From Bacteroidales bacterium UBA1064 (GTDB lineage Bacteria > Bacteroidota > Bacteroidia > Bacteroidales > Tenuifilaceae): a stretch of 44,164 nt of DNA. Both the position numbers and the translations under genes were made by a program. Positions 8,130 to 18,300 of this stretch are shown here, piece by piece. How positions within the stretch are numbered: position 1 is the first letter of the stretch; every line of letters starts with the position of its first letter. The DNA is taken from assembly GCA_002316235.1 (NCBI GenBank), contig DCDD01000049.1:1-44164 (forward strand), read 5' to 3'. Below the pieces are notes generated by a model. It ran no database searches, had not been told where the DNA came from, and worked only from the letters and a program-made list of their open reading frames with translations.

Positions 8130-9755
8130 TTATGACCGTTTAGCACTCCTGCCATTATTCTTCATTAGGTAAGCTGCAAGGGCTGCAGCAAGGGTAAGTA
8201 CTGCCATGAATGCAGACAGCCTACCGATGTAGTCGCCTTCTCTTACATACCATGTTTGCTTACTATTTGCGTTGATTGTTCCTGAAATAGTGCCACGCTC
8301 CCACCATCCCAGCGTACGGACTAAATCACCCCGTTGGTTGATAATGGCAGAAATCCCTGTGTTGGCCGAACGGGCAACTGAACGGCGCGTCTCGATAGCT
8401 CTAATCCTGGAAAAAGAAAGGTGCTGCTTGTACCCTGGGGTATCACCCCACCAACCATCGTTGGTGATAACGAACAGGAGGTTTGCTCCATTTTTTACGT
8501 AGCCCGACACGAACTCGCCAAAATCGGACTCGTAGCAGATAATGGGGCCAACACCAAAACGCCTGTCGGGCGACCATAAAACACCCCTGTCGGGTTGAGT
8601 ACCCAAGCTGCCAGATATTCCACCCAGGTCAATAGCAAGCTTCTCCAGAAACTTGAGCTGCTTGGGGTAAGGCATCATCTCCACGCCCACAACCAGCTTC
8701 GATTTGTGGTAAATGGGGAGTTGAAAAGCAGTATCGACCTGAATGGCTGAATTGTAGCGATCGTAAAAATAGCCCTCCCTGTATGGTAATTCACGTGCAG
8801 TTGGAGGCAGGTTTTCAGAAGAGCTGAATAGTTTAAGCGTTATTGCCCCTGTAACCCATTTTACGTTTGGAAGGCTATCGACAAATTGCTTTATTCGAAG
8901 AATGCTGGAGTTAACATGTAGCTCATGCTCCCAAATCCTATCATCAATGGCCGTTTCGGGACACACCACGTAATCGGTAGTGCTGTCAGCAGCCTGTTTT
9001 GCCAGGCTGAACATAATATCGAGTTGCTGCTCGTTGGTTAAGCCGCTAAACTTTTCGTTGTAGGGATCGATGCTGGGCTGAACAATAACCACCCGGACAG
9101 GGTTCTGAACCTCATGATACCTGTTATACATCGAAATGGATATCCACAGTGGAAGAATAACGGTTAGTAATGCTGCTATAGAAAACCATCCAGCACGACG
9201 AATTTGCTTCCCCCTTATGGCATGAACCAACCCCAGTATAAGAAAATTGATCACCAGAATCCAAAGCGAGCCCCCCATCATACCTGTAAACTCATACCAC
9301 TGAATTACCTTTGGATGGTTTCCAAGGCTATTTCCCAACGATAGCCAGGGCCAGGCAACTTCAGAGTCATGAAAAAAACGCTCGTAGGCTATCCAAAGTG
9401 TTATAAAGCCAAATATTCCGGCAACTTTGCCAGCATACTTACGGACAAAATGGTAGCCGGCAAAGACAAGGGTCATAAGCATGGTGGTAATTAGCACCGC
9501 AAGAATGGCACCCAACATGGTAGCTTTGTAAATCCACCATGTAGACAATGCATTCCATGTAAAAAAGGCGATAAATGCATAAAGCATCAACTTCCAGAAA
9601 CCTGCACCTTTTTCATTTAGCTTGTCGTAAGCCAGCAGCAGGGGGACAAAACCAAAAAAAATCGAGTAGCTAGGGAGACCTTCATACCACGGCAGGGCTA
9701 GCAAAATCCCACTAAAAAACACCCTGCAAAAATTCGGGTTATAGAATTTTCTCAT
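8130..9755 (-). CDS. lnt: Apolipoprotein N-acyltransferase
   Basis: The 541-residue inner-membrane enzyme adds the third acyl chain to the N-terminal cysteine of lipoproteins, the last maturation step. About six to seven membrane segments fill residues 10-210. The periplasmic nitrilase domain (about 220-500) has the complete catalytic triad: Glu267 in CPETAID, Lys353 in HKSKLVVGVE and Cys407 in IICYESDF. A last membrane helix (about 510-530) anchors the C-terminus. The length is close to that of other Lnt proteins. It diverges from the LysE-type gene, and lgt, which does the first step, is in the same window at 43.0 kb. Confidence 0.93.
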   Translation of the reverse strand: MRKFYNPNFCRVFFSGILLALPWYEGLPSYSIFFGFVPLLLAYDKLNEKGAGFWKLMLYAFIAFFTWNALSTWWIYKATMLGAILAVLITTMLMTLVFAGYHFVRKYAGKVAGIFGFITLWIAYERFFHDSEVAWPWLSLGNSLGNHPKVIQWYEFTGMMGGSLWILVINFLILGLVHAIRGKQIRRAGWFSIAALLTVILPLWISISMYNRYHEVQNPVRVVIVQPSIDPYNEKFSGLTNEQQLDIMFSLAKQAADSTTDYVVCPETAIDDRIWEHELHVNSSILRIKQFVDSLPNVKWVTGAITLKLFSSSENLPPTARELPYREGYFYDRYNSAIQVDTAFQLPIYHKSKLVVGVEMMPYPKQLKFLEKLAIDLGGISGSLGTQPDRGVLWSPDRRFGVGPIICYESDFGEFVSGYVKNGANLLFVITNDGWWGDTPGYKQHLSFSRIRAIETRRSVARSANTGISAIINQRGDLVRTLGWWERGTISGTINANSKQTWYVREGDYIGRLSAFMAVLTLAAALAAYLMKNNGRSAKRS

Positions 9756-9812
9756 TGATACAAATAAAAATTTTAGTTCGGTGTAAAGATAAGATTATTT
9801 GTATATCCTGTC

Positions 9813-9824
9813 TTCACTAGTGAA
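9813..9824. repeat. 12-base palindrome between lnt and the LysE-type gene
   Basis: TTCACTAGTGAA is a perfect inverted repeat in the divergent intergenic region. It could be a binding site for a dimeric regulator, or chance in AT-rich DNA. Confidence 0.25.
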
Positions 9825-9940
9825 AATGACCATTTAATAATTAAAGCCTCAAAAGAGCCCAATGAATTTTTGGTCAATGAATAAAGTCATAATTTTGGTT
9901 AATCAGCTTTAGCCTCAAGCCTAACCTAGACTATATTTAT

Positions 9941-9948
9941 TATATTTG
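9941..9948 (+). promoter_or_regulatory. -7 box for the LysE-type gene
   Basis: TATATTTG matches the consensus exactly, but no -33 TTTG is present at the right distance. Transcription would start near 9955, so the in-frame TTG at 9954 cannot be the start and the ATG at 9987 is chosen. Confidence 0.5.
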
Positions 9949-9986
9949 CCAACTTGTATGTAGTTGTAATATTGAAGGGACATCTA

Positions 9987-10634
9987 ATGATTTTTAGCCT
10001 GCTTCTAAAAGGAATCATAATGGGGCTTGCCGCTTCAATTCCGCTCGGACCTGTTGGTGTGGTATGCGTTCAGCGTACAATTAACAAAGGAAGGATAAGC
10101 GGATTTTTCTCGGGTTTAGGTGCTGCAACCACGGATACTATATTTGCAGCAATTGGCGGGTTCAGCTTGACCTTTATTATTGGATTTATTGAGGCCAAGC
10201 AGCAAATCATTGAACTTGCGGGGGGGATTATTATTATCCTACTCGGGTTAAGAACATTCTACACTAATCCGGTTACCCAGCTTAAGCGACACAAAAAGAA
10301 GCCCAACACCCTTGTTGAGGATTTTATCTCCATGTTCTTGCTTACCGGAGCCAACCCATTTACCATTTTTCTTTTTATTGCCCTGTTTGCTGCCCTGGGA
10401 ATAGTTACAAAGAATCAAAACCTTCTTTTTACGGCTACCGCACTGGTTGGCGTTTTTTTAGGGGCAAGCTTGTGGTGGTTTACCCTTAGCAGCCTGGTAA
10501 ACCTTTTCCGCCATAAGTTCCGGCTCAAGCAGCTCTGGTGGATGAACAAGATAACCGGTTCAATTATTTTCATTCTTGGCATAATTGCTATCGTTGGAGT
10601 GGTTAATAAGGCATGGTTTGGACAACTTCCCTGA
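9987..10634 (+). CDS. LysE family translocator (amino-acid exporter type)
   Basis: The 215-residue integral membrane protein has about six hydrophobic helices. It shows the family's N-terminal signature SIPLGPVGVVCVQRT, close to the PGPxxxxV motif, followed by GRISGFFSGLGAATTD. A central ANPFTIFLFIALFA helix matches the second conserved NP block. Members of LysE/RhtB export basic or neutral amino acids or homoserine lactones; the substrate cannot be deduced here. An AAGGGA stretch lies a few bases before the ATG. No regulator is adjacent. It is followed by a 378-base gap. Confidence 0.82.
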   Translation: MIFSLLLKGIIMGLAASIPLGPVGVVCVQRTINKGRISGFFSGLGAATTDTIFAAIGGFSLTFIIGFIEAKQQIIELAGGIIIILLGLRTFYTNPVTQLKRHKKKPNTLVEDFISMFLLTGANPFTIFLFIALFAALGIVTKNQNLLFTATALVGVFLGASLWWFTLSSLVNLFRHKFRLKQLWWMNKITGSIIFILGIIAIVGVVNKAWFGQLP

Positions 10635-10850
10635 TGCTGCCTTTCCCTGGCCATCCAAATCTTTCATCCGTTAATACAATCTTTTATTACCAGATGCACG
10701 GGGATTTTGTGAAGCCAATCAGGCAATCACCAATAGTGCGTTTTGTTTTCAACGGCATGGATTGTAAAGCGCAAACCATCGGGTTTGTATATTATAGGCG
10801 TTACCTACCTTTACCTGAGTATTCCGGGTCATTAAAGATTAGGCCTCATT

Positions 10851-10919
10851 ATGTTGAATAAGCAGCTTTACATTTTTCTATTAGGGTTGTTCTTCGGCAG
10901 CACCGCGAGGGAAGCATAA
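10851..10919 (+). CDS. Micro-ORF resembling a bare signal peptide
   Basis: This 22-residue frame begins with MLNKQLYIF, continues with a hydrophobic core (LLGLFFG) and ends in STAREA followed by TAA. It has the layout of a signal sequence without a mature protein. A promoter-like pair lies about 40 bases upstream. It could be the stub of a lost secreted protein, a leader peptide, or chance. Confidence 0.25.
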   Translation: MLNKQLYIFLLGLFFGSTAREA

Positions 10920-10952
10920 AAGATACAGGTAAAATTCTGCTCGTGCCGATTA

Positions 10953-10981
10953 TTGCTTTTACATTTTTTAAACTACCTTTG
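10953..10981 (+). promoter_or_regulatory. Promoter of the hybrid kinase gene
   Basis: TACCTTTG (10974-10981) matches the -7 consensus, with TTG at 10953-10955 as a partial -33 element 18 bases upstream. The predicted start near 10988 leaves a leader of about 25 bases. Confidence 0.5.
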
Positions 10982-11012
10982 GTAGCAATCTTTACTCAAT
11001 TTTCTTAAAGCA

Positions 11013-12794
11013 ATGAAAATAGCTGAAAAAATCTTAACCTTTTTCACGTTAAAAATTGAAAGGAAAACTGCAAGGGATTCAGCCGATAGACTGGTTCAAC
11101 TAAGCATTGTAACTATACCCTTCCTACTCTATCTTGTTGTCTTTTGCACATTGCTGCTTTTTAGACATCAAGTGGCATCGGGGATAATTGCAGGCGTTGC
11201 TGCAATAAGCATATTACTCATCATCGTTTTGGCTTATAGCAAGAAGCGGGTTAACTCATTCGGATTAGTTGCGTTAGCTATTTCAGGTATAGCCCTACTG
11301 GCCATTTTGATTGTCGGTAAACTCGATGCTGCATTAATGATTGGGGTAGCCATGTTCCCCATGCTGGCCTTATCAACAACTACCCCCAACAGAGCACATA
11401 TTATTTCCTTTATTTTCTGGATTCTATACTCGTGCATTCTCATTACCGGCCCTAAATTTATTGGTGAAAGTGTCAGTTCAACGGGCTACTACCGTTTACT
11501 TTCCATCATATTTTACCCGCTGCTGCAGCTAGTTGCCTCGCTGCTTTACCTTTTCAAGGCAAAGAGGCTACAGGAACTCGAAAAGCAGCTGATTGAGCAG
11601 AAGAACCAGAATAAGCTGCGCGAGGATTATTTGGCCAAGCTTTCCCACCAGCTTCGCACACCCCTGAACAACATCATGGTCATATCCAACATGCTGTCAA
11701 ACACCATCACCGAGGACAAGTACAGGGATCTGATTGACACCATTCAGGCATCCACTAACAGCTTGGCAGGTGTAGTAAACGGCATGGTGGAGAAATCGAG
11801 CACGGGAATAGAGCCTGAAACAGATTTTGCCATTCCCTTTAACCTATCTGACACTATCAACAACACTATTCGCCTATTTGCCACGCAATCGCAGACGGTT
11901 AACTTCAACATTAAAATTGATGAAAGTATTCCCAAAACACTAAAGGGCGACCCCGTTAAGCTGAAACAAATTTTTCTCAACATTATTGAGAATGTAATCA
12001 AGAATAAGGAGGGAAGTAAGGTTAACATCGAGATTATTGCCAGCCGGATGGGCAATGCCAAAAACTCCCTTGAGCTATTTTTTGAGGTAAAAAGCAACGT
12101 GCCCCTACTCATCCACCAAAATGAGGGGTATTCGCAAACTGTAATTGCCGATTCAACCTCCTCTTCATTAAACAACCAATTTTTCATTGACCTGCTAGAC
12201 CTGACCATAACGAACAATCTGGTACAGAGCAACGGCGGAAAACTCAACATCAAGCTGACCTCTAACGATGCTGTAGTTAGCTTTACCTACTTTTTGAACA
12301 GCCTACCTGAAATTAAAAAAGTAGCTGAACCCGAAGTTCTTAAAACTACCCAAAGACAGCATGACGAAATTTCTACCCTTACTGCCCAACCCTCGGCGGA
12401 GGCTAAGGGCGACGGTAAACTTAGTAATGCAAACGTACTGCTGGTAGAGGATAACCTGATTAACCAGAAAATAGTGATTCTAAGCCTGAAAAAGCTGGTA
12501 AAGAATATTGATGTGGCCGCCAACGGAAAAGAGGCGTTGGACAAATTTGGCACCAGTCAATACGACATTATTCTAATGGACGTTCAGATGCCCATTATGA
12601 ATGGCTATGTTGCCACTCGCAAAATTAGGGAGATCGAGGCTAGCACCAACAGCCATACGCCCATCATTGCAATAACAGCCAACGCCCTTTTAGGCGACAG
12701 GGAGGAAAGCCTAGCGGCAGGTATGGACGATTACATAAGCAAGCCATTCCAGATAGAGGTGCTTATTCAGAAAATGAAGAAATTTCTGGAGTAG
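11013..12794 (+). CDS. Hybrid sensor histidine kinase/response regulator with degenerate ATPase domain
   Basis: The 593-residue protein has five to six membrane helices (about 32-182), a short coiled coil (about 183-205), a HisKA dimerisation domain with SHQLRTPLNN (phospho-acceptor His212), an HATPase_c-like domain (about 275-430) and a C-terminal receiver (about 473-593). The N box is kept (IIENVIKN, Asn327). Where the G1 motif DxGxG is expected the sequence reads VKSNVPLL (359-366), and the G2 glycines are replaced in FFIDLLDLTIT. ATP binding is therefore doubtful. The receiver keeps Glu479/Asp480, phospho-acceptor Asp523, Thr555 and Lys577. It may act as a phosphatase, a phosphorelay partner or a pseudo-kinase scaffold. 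It converges on the patatin gene with an 11-base gap. Confidence 0.85.
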   Translation: MKIAEKILTFFTLKIERKTARDSADRLVQLSIVTIPFLLYLVVFCTLLLFRHQVASGIIAGVAAISILLIIVLAYSKKRVNSFGLVALAISGIALLAILIVGKLDAALMIGVAMFPMLALSTTTPNRAHIISFIFWILYSCILITGPKFIGESVSSTGYYRLLSIIFYPLLQLVASLLYLFKAKRLQELEKQLIEQKNQNKLREDYLAKLSHQLRTPLNNIMVISNMLSNTITEDKYRDLIDTIQASTNSLAGVVNGMVEKSSTGIEPETDFAIPFNLSDTINNTIRLFATQSQTVNFNIKIDESIPKTLKGDPVKLKQIFLNIIENVIKNKEGSKVNIEIIASRMGNAKNSLELFFEVKSNVPLLIHQNEGYSQTVIADSTSSSLNNQFFIDLLDLTITNNLVQSNGGKLNIKLTSNDAVVSFTYFLNSLPEIKKVAEPEVLKTTQRQHDEISTLTAQPSAEAKGDGKLSNANVLLVEDNLINQKIVILSLKKLVKNIDVAANGKEALDKFGTSQYDIILMDVQMPIMNGYVATRKIREIEASTNSHTPIIAITANALLGDREESLAAGMDDYISKPFQIEVLIQKMKKFLE

Positions 12795-12805
12795 CGGGTA
12801 ACTGT

Positions 12806-15112
12806 TTAGTTATCAAACACCCTGCTATTGAAGATTGAGTACCCAAAGGTTAGGTTGAAGAAAATATCGTCTCCATTGCTGTTGGCAGTTGGATAGTAGC
12901 CTAGTGTTAAGGCAATTGGGCCTACAGGTGTCCGATAAACCAACGAAGCCGATCCAATTAACCATCGCTTAGCAAAATAATCGCTATAATTTGCAACTCC
13001 CACATCATCCTGCTTTAGGGTTCTAAATGGCTGGTAAAGGTAAGCGCCAACCCTAAAATGTACGTTTTTCCAGAACTCAAAAATTGGAGCTACACCTACA
13101 GCAGCATACTGAGTACTGCGGTAATTTTCTATAAAAATGAGGTTTGAGTGTGGGGTGGGCGAAAACTGGTTGGAAGTAAGGATGGATGCAAAGTAGTTGC
13201 TAAAAAGCCCTTGGGTTGAGTAGTAGGACTCAAATAACAGCTCCAGCCAGAATCGCCTTCTCCAAATACGATGGTAGCTTTCATTGTAAAGATAAAATGT
13301 TGCAAAGGAGTGGTTTTTTCTTACTCCGGTCATCTGGGGGGCGGTTGTTCCGGGGTAGTGCTCCTCTCTACCTGAAAATCCCGATATTACTAGCTGCTGA
13401 TGCCTACCCCGTGTGGCATACTGTTTAGAATCCAGGGTGTACTTATCGAAACAAAGCGAACCCTTAATAAATTTAAACGTGGTTTGGTCAGGAACATCAA
13501 AAGAGTAGTAATCCATAGTTTGGTAGTAGTGGTCAACCTTTTCTCCTCCCGATACAGATAGCGTTGTAGTGGTTGCGCTGGTATTGCTAACTTTCAGCGA
13601 TACAGTTGCAAATGTTTCATCCTGCAGAACATAGGGCGGTTTAACATCCTCAAAAAACGGAATTGGATTGCTGCTATGATAATCATACCTGCTGGCAATA
13701 GTGCAGGCAACCAACGATACTGGTATTTTGGTAGGGAATGTCTTGATGTAGTCGAGGCGAATACTGCTGAGCAGCTTTCCAAAGTAAATATTTCCATAGA
13801 TTGTGTTGGAGGTTCGCGATAGCCATTTATAGCTTGCAGAAGCAAACCCCTCGTTGCCCACATCCGAAGAAAGGCTAAGACCCAGGCCCAAATCAACAGA
13901 CCTATTTAGGGTAGGATTTAAAGCTACATCAAAAAGTCCCGAAGTGTAGTCGAATTCGAACTCGGGTATCAACCGCTTAAAGGTTCTATCGGATACCAAG
14001 CGGTAGTAATCCTTTTTAAACTTATCAAAGGTAACAATTGAGTACTCGTTAAAAATTACCTTGTGCAGGTAGGTTTTCTGCCTGTCCGAAAGGTTTCCAA
14101 CCCGGATGTTGTCAATAAATAGCGGGGGAAGATTCTGACGAAAGTTTTTCCTTCTCATGGCCAACTCCTCCGGGGTAACATTTCTTGTAATTTGTTCCCT
14201 CAACTTGGGAATAACCTTAAGTGTTTCGTTGTACCCTGCAGAAACAATTTCATCAACCTTATCGAAATCAAGTAGCTCAATATTCTCCAACCGGGTATCA
14301 ATAACTATTCCCAACGAATCGGGAATGCTATAATCGGTAATGCCAACAATCATAGCCTCGACTTGAAGCAAGGGGTCTTCATCGCTGGGCAGCTTGCTGT
14401 TAGAGGCCACCTTACTCCCCACAATAATGTTGGGATGAAACTCCTGCAGCGCTTCCTTCCATAAAAAATTGTTGTATATTCCCCCATCAAACAGTAGTAG
14501 GGAATCAATATAAACTGGCGTGAAGTAAAGCGGGAATGTCATGGATGTCCGGATTGCTTTACCAAGGTTACCCTCTCTAAAGTAAACCTGCTTCTTGTTT
14601 ACCACATCGGAGGCGTTGCACCTAAAAGGAACAAAAAGTTTGTCAAAATTTCCTCTGGAAATCGCCGTTCCCTGAGCAAACATTTCCTCAAAGGCAATAT
14701 CCAGCCCTACCGGCGGTACTATGCTGGAGGTAAGCTTAGTTTTTAACCCGCCTCTGTCAAAGGTAAACCCCACGCTCAGGTTCTCGGCATCGGTAGTTGA
14801 CAAATCGTTGATGTTAAACTTATAGCTTTCATCAATGAGGCCATTGCTCCAGTTGTAAAAATCTCTAGACTTAAAAATATTAACCATTTCATCGGGGGAA
14901 TAGCCCATTGCGTATAGGCCACCAACAATCGCCCCTATTGATGTTCCCGAAACATTATCAATAGGAATCCCGTTTTCCTCCAGCGCTTTAATTACACCAA
15001 TGTGGGCACATCCTTTGGCTCCTCCCCCGCTAAGCACAAGGCTAACTGTTTGGCCAAAATTCTGAATGGGAGTTAAAATCGAGAACAGCAACAGGATTGC
15101 TAATCGTTTCAT
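12806..15112 (-). CDS. Patatin-like phospholipase with C-terminal outer-membrane barrel
   Basis: The 768-residue protein begins with a signal peptide (1 to about 20). Its PNPLA domain (about 21-320) has the oxyanion loop GGGAKG (29-34), nucleophile Ser58 in GTSIG and the dyad aspartate Asp209 in FDGG. A POTRA-like linker (about 385-450) leads into a beta-rich C-terminal half that looks like an Omp85/BamA-type barrel, as in the PlpD class of type V secretion. It should therefore be a lipase tied to the outer membrane. A reading from 15274 would put 54 unrelated residues ahead of the signal peptide, so I start at 15112. No terminator was recognised in the 246-base gap upstream. Confidence 0.85.
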   Translation of the reverse strand: MKRLAILLLFSILTPIQNFGQTVSLVLSGGGAKGCAHIGVIKALEENGIPIDNVSGTSIGAIVGGLYAMGYSPDEMVNIFKSRDFYNWSNGLIDESYKFNINDLSTTDAENLSVGFTFDRGGLKTKLTSSIVPPVGLDIAFEEMFAQGTAISRGNFDKLFVPFRCNASDVVNKKQVYFREGNLGKAIRTSMTFPLYFTPVYIDSLLLFDGGIYNNFLWKEALQEFHPNIIVGSKVASNSKLPSDEDPLLQVEAMIVGITDYSIPDSLGIVIDTRLENIELLDFDKVDEIVSAGYNETLKVIPKLREQITRNVTPEELAMRRKNFRQNLPPLFIDNIRVGNLSDRQKTYLHKVIFNEYSIVTFDKFKKDYYRLVSDRTFKRLIPEFEFDYTSGLFDVALNPTLNRSVDLGLGLSLSSDVGNEGFASASYKWLSRTSNTIYGNIYFGKLLSSIRLDYIKTFPTKIPVSLVACTIASRYDYHSSNPIPFFEDVKPPYVLQDETFATVSLKVSNTSATTTTLSVSGGEKVDHYYQTMDYYSFDVPDQTTFKFIKGSLCFDKYTLDSKQYATRGRHQQLVISGFSGREEHYPGTTAPQMTGVRKNHSFATFYLYNESYHRIWRRRFWLELLFESYYSTQGLFSNYFASILTSNQFSPTPHSNLIFIENYRSTQYAAVGVAPIFEFWKNVHFRVGAYLYQPFRTLKQDDVGVANYSDYFAKRWLIGSASLVYRTPVGPIALTLGYYPTANSNGDDIFFNLTFGYSIFNSRVFDN

Positions 15113-15358
15113 CCTTACCAATTTTTTAGATTTCTGACTTCTATACCCTTTAGGCATCGGGTTTAAATATATGGAACATCCATTTTTGGCTTCGTCGAAC
15201 CCGCAAGTAACGCCCGGTTGTTCATACGTGTTTGTGCTAGCCGTCCTACATGGGTGCTTCATAACTAGAAACAAATTAGAATCGTTTAGATGGCATTAAA
15301 AGGGTTAGATGATCAACATGCCGCCTCAGGCAAGTAGCTAGCAGCTTAACCCTACATG

Positions 15359-18300
15359 CTACTTTGCCTTAGTAGGAGTACGAATGCCAATAACCAGGAT
15401 GTCGTCAACCTGTTCCTGACCGCCCATCCATTCCGTGATACTTTCCTCAAGTATTTTCTGCTGAGTTTCAAGGGGTAGCCTATAAATGTTGAGCAGCAGG
15501 CGGCGGAAGCGACGAAACTTAAATTTTTTCCCCTCGGGCCCACCAAACTGGTCAACGTAACCATCGGTAAAAAGGTATATCATATCGTCGGGCATTAAAG
15601 GTATGTATGAGCTGCTAAACATGTAGCGCCCTGCATCATCAGCCATACCAACAGAAAATCTGTCGCCCTTAACCTCGATAATATTACCATCACGGATAAT
15701 GTACAAATCGCTAAACGCCCCTGTAAACTGCATTATGTCATACTGCTTATCAAAGGTGCAAAAGGTAACATCCATCCCATCTTTAACCTTAAGTCCACTT
15801 TCGTTAGGGTAGCTAACCGACGAAAAGGTTTCATGAACACTAGCGCTAAGCCTATTCAGCACTTCAGCAGTATCCTCAACTGCCTCAACCTCGGTGATGT
15901 TTCTAAGCAGCTCAATGCCAATGATTGACATGAATGCGCCGGGAACTCCGTGCCCAGTGCAGTCAACAACGGCAACAAAGCATTTACTATCAGTTTCCTT
16001 TACCCAATAAAAATCCCCACTTACAATATCCTTAGGTTTAAAGAGGATGAAAGAATTTGGAATATGGCTTTTAAACATGTCAACAGTAGGAAGCATGGCA
16101 TCCTGAATCCTTTTAGCATAGTGAATGCTATCGGTTATATTTTTGTTCTTATTTTCCAGCTCCTCTTTTTGAAGTTCAAGCTTGGCCATAACATCCTCGC
16201 GCTCTGCAAGCAACCTTTTTATCCTTAGTGAATTTCTTCTTCGATAGCTTCCATAAGCAATCAATACGAATAGTAAAAGCAAGGCATAGACAGTGTATGC
16301 AATACGTGATCGCCAAAAAGGAGCAACAACAATAATCCGGAGGGATAAAGGTTCAGTAGTCCAAACACAATCGCTGTTAGCCCCCATAACCTCAAGCCTG
16401 AAAACACCCTCTCTAAAGTTCGTTAAGGTGATTGAATGCTTGTTGCCAAGTTCAACCCACTTGCTACTACCAGGTCCCTGTAGCCTGTACCGGTATAAAT
16501 TTTTCTCGGGATGGTTAAAATCCAGCGCCGAAAATTCAATAGTCAGTGAGCTAAATCCCTGCGGGATTCTTACTTCATCTATACCAAAAGGGTGAATATT
16601 TTTGGTACTGCTTACGCTCGCTAAGGATATTTTAGTAAAACTTAATGGAGGAATATGGCTATTAAGCATTACCGAATCGGGATGGAAGTAGCTAATTCCC
16701 TGCATCCCTCCAAAGTATATTGTTCCCGAAGGCGACTGGAAGCTAGACAACAAGTTAAACTCGTTCCCCAGCAAGCCGTCGTCAGATGTATAGCTGGCAA
16801 GTTGCCCTGTTGATGGGTTATAGCAGGTAATACCCTTGCTGGTGCTAAGCCAAAAATTACCCTTTACATCCTCCTCAATTGCCCTTGCGGATATTGATGG
16901 GATGATAAGGTTTTCGAAATAAAGGTTTTTGCTCCCTTTCAACAAGTTAACGCTAACCAACCCGTTGCTGGTACCAGCCAGAATTGCTCCATTTGATAGC
17001 TGGTGCAAGCAGTAAACTTCACCTAGGGGTTGTTGTCCTTGACCAGCGGAATCGGTCATAACCGTTATATTAATCACGCTTGAACAATCGTCCGATATAC
17101 GGGATAAACCATTTGCGGTAGCCACCCAAACTTCTCCTTGCTTTCCAGCTAGCACATCAAAAATTAAATTCGAAGGTAAAAATATGGAATCACCCCTACG
17201 GGAATAGTAGCTATGCAGGCGATTACCACTTAAGCAATGCAAACCAATGGCCGTAGCAAACCAAAGGTTTCCAGCGGAATCCTCGTCAATGGAATACACG
17301 CGATTATCGACGAAAATATTACCAACGCTAACATGCCTACTGGCAAAAAAATTGCTAAACTGCCTGCTTCTCTGGTCATACACAAAGACACCATTCCGGG
17401 TTCCCACAAGAATTTCACCCTTTCTGGTTTGAAATACTGTATGAGCAAAATCATTGGGTAAGCGGTAGATTGGTGAACTTTTGCAGTATCTCAGGTTTTC
17501 TCCAGTTTTCGGATTGAAAATGAACAGTCCTCTACCCCATGTTCCTACCCAGAGTTTTCCGGAGGAATCCTCAAAAACAGATGCAATAATGTTATTGGAG
17601 AAAAGCGGATTGCCCAAGTTGTCCCTACTGTAGCCCTTAAACCGTTGGCTAAAGGGGTTGATTTTTATCAAACCTGTACGTGAGGCAACCCAGGTAATTC
17701 CCGACTTATCCTTTAGAATAGCAGAGATGCCAATAGGTAAAATTTTGCTGCTTTTGCTATAAAAATTTTGTAGCTGCTCAACTTTTTCTGTAGAAGAATG
17801 TAACCTCGCAACCCCACTTTCCATTCCAAGTAAAAGGGTTGAGCGGCTATCCTCAAAAATGAACCTGACGGCATCGTTTTCATCTATGCCTGCCCCAACC
17901 GGATAGAATCGCTGCAGCTTAAAGTTGAATAGGTTAAGCCCCTTATCGGTACCAACCCAAAAATTACCTCTACTATCCTCATAAATGGCTTGAACTCTGT
18001 TCCCATATATTGAGTAAGGGTAGGATATTCGGCTACTGTAACGTTTAAAAAGCATTCTTTCCCTATCGAACAGCATCAACCCATCCTTGGTACCCACCCA
18101 AATTCTTCCTTGCAGGTCTTCGTAAATGGGGTATATATCGGTTTCAACCGGTTGGGTAAAGAGGTCGTTAAAATAGTTAAATCGAGTGAAGTCATTGGAC
18201 TTATAGCTGTACAGGTTCAATGTCCCGGGTGTGTGAACCCAAAGGTTTTTCTCCCTGTCTACGTAAACGTAGTAAATTTTGTCCCCAGCAAGGGATGCAG

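Larger units (their letters stand above)
10635..11012. other. Intergenic stretch before the hybrid kinase
   Basis: This 378-base stretch has no well-supported gene. It contains a promoter-like pair, TTTG at 10784-10787 and TACCTTTA at 10806-10813 (18 bases apart), a 22-codon frame behind it, and the kinase promoter near its right end. The open frame at 10613-10861 overlaps the exporter gene's end and resembles no family. Confidence 0.4.

Noticed and set aside
10613..10861. 82-codon plus-strand frame overlapping the end of the LysE-type gene
   Set aside because: The translation shows no family features and its first part is the exporter gene read in another frame.
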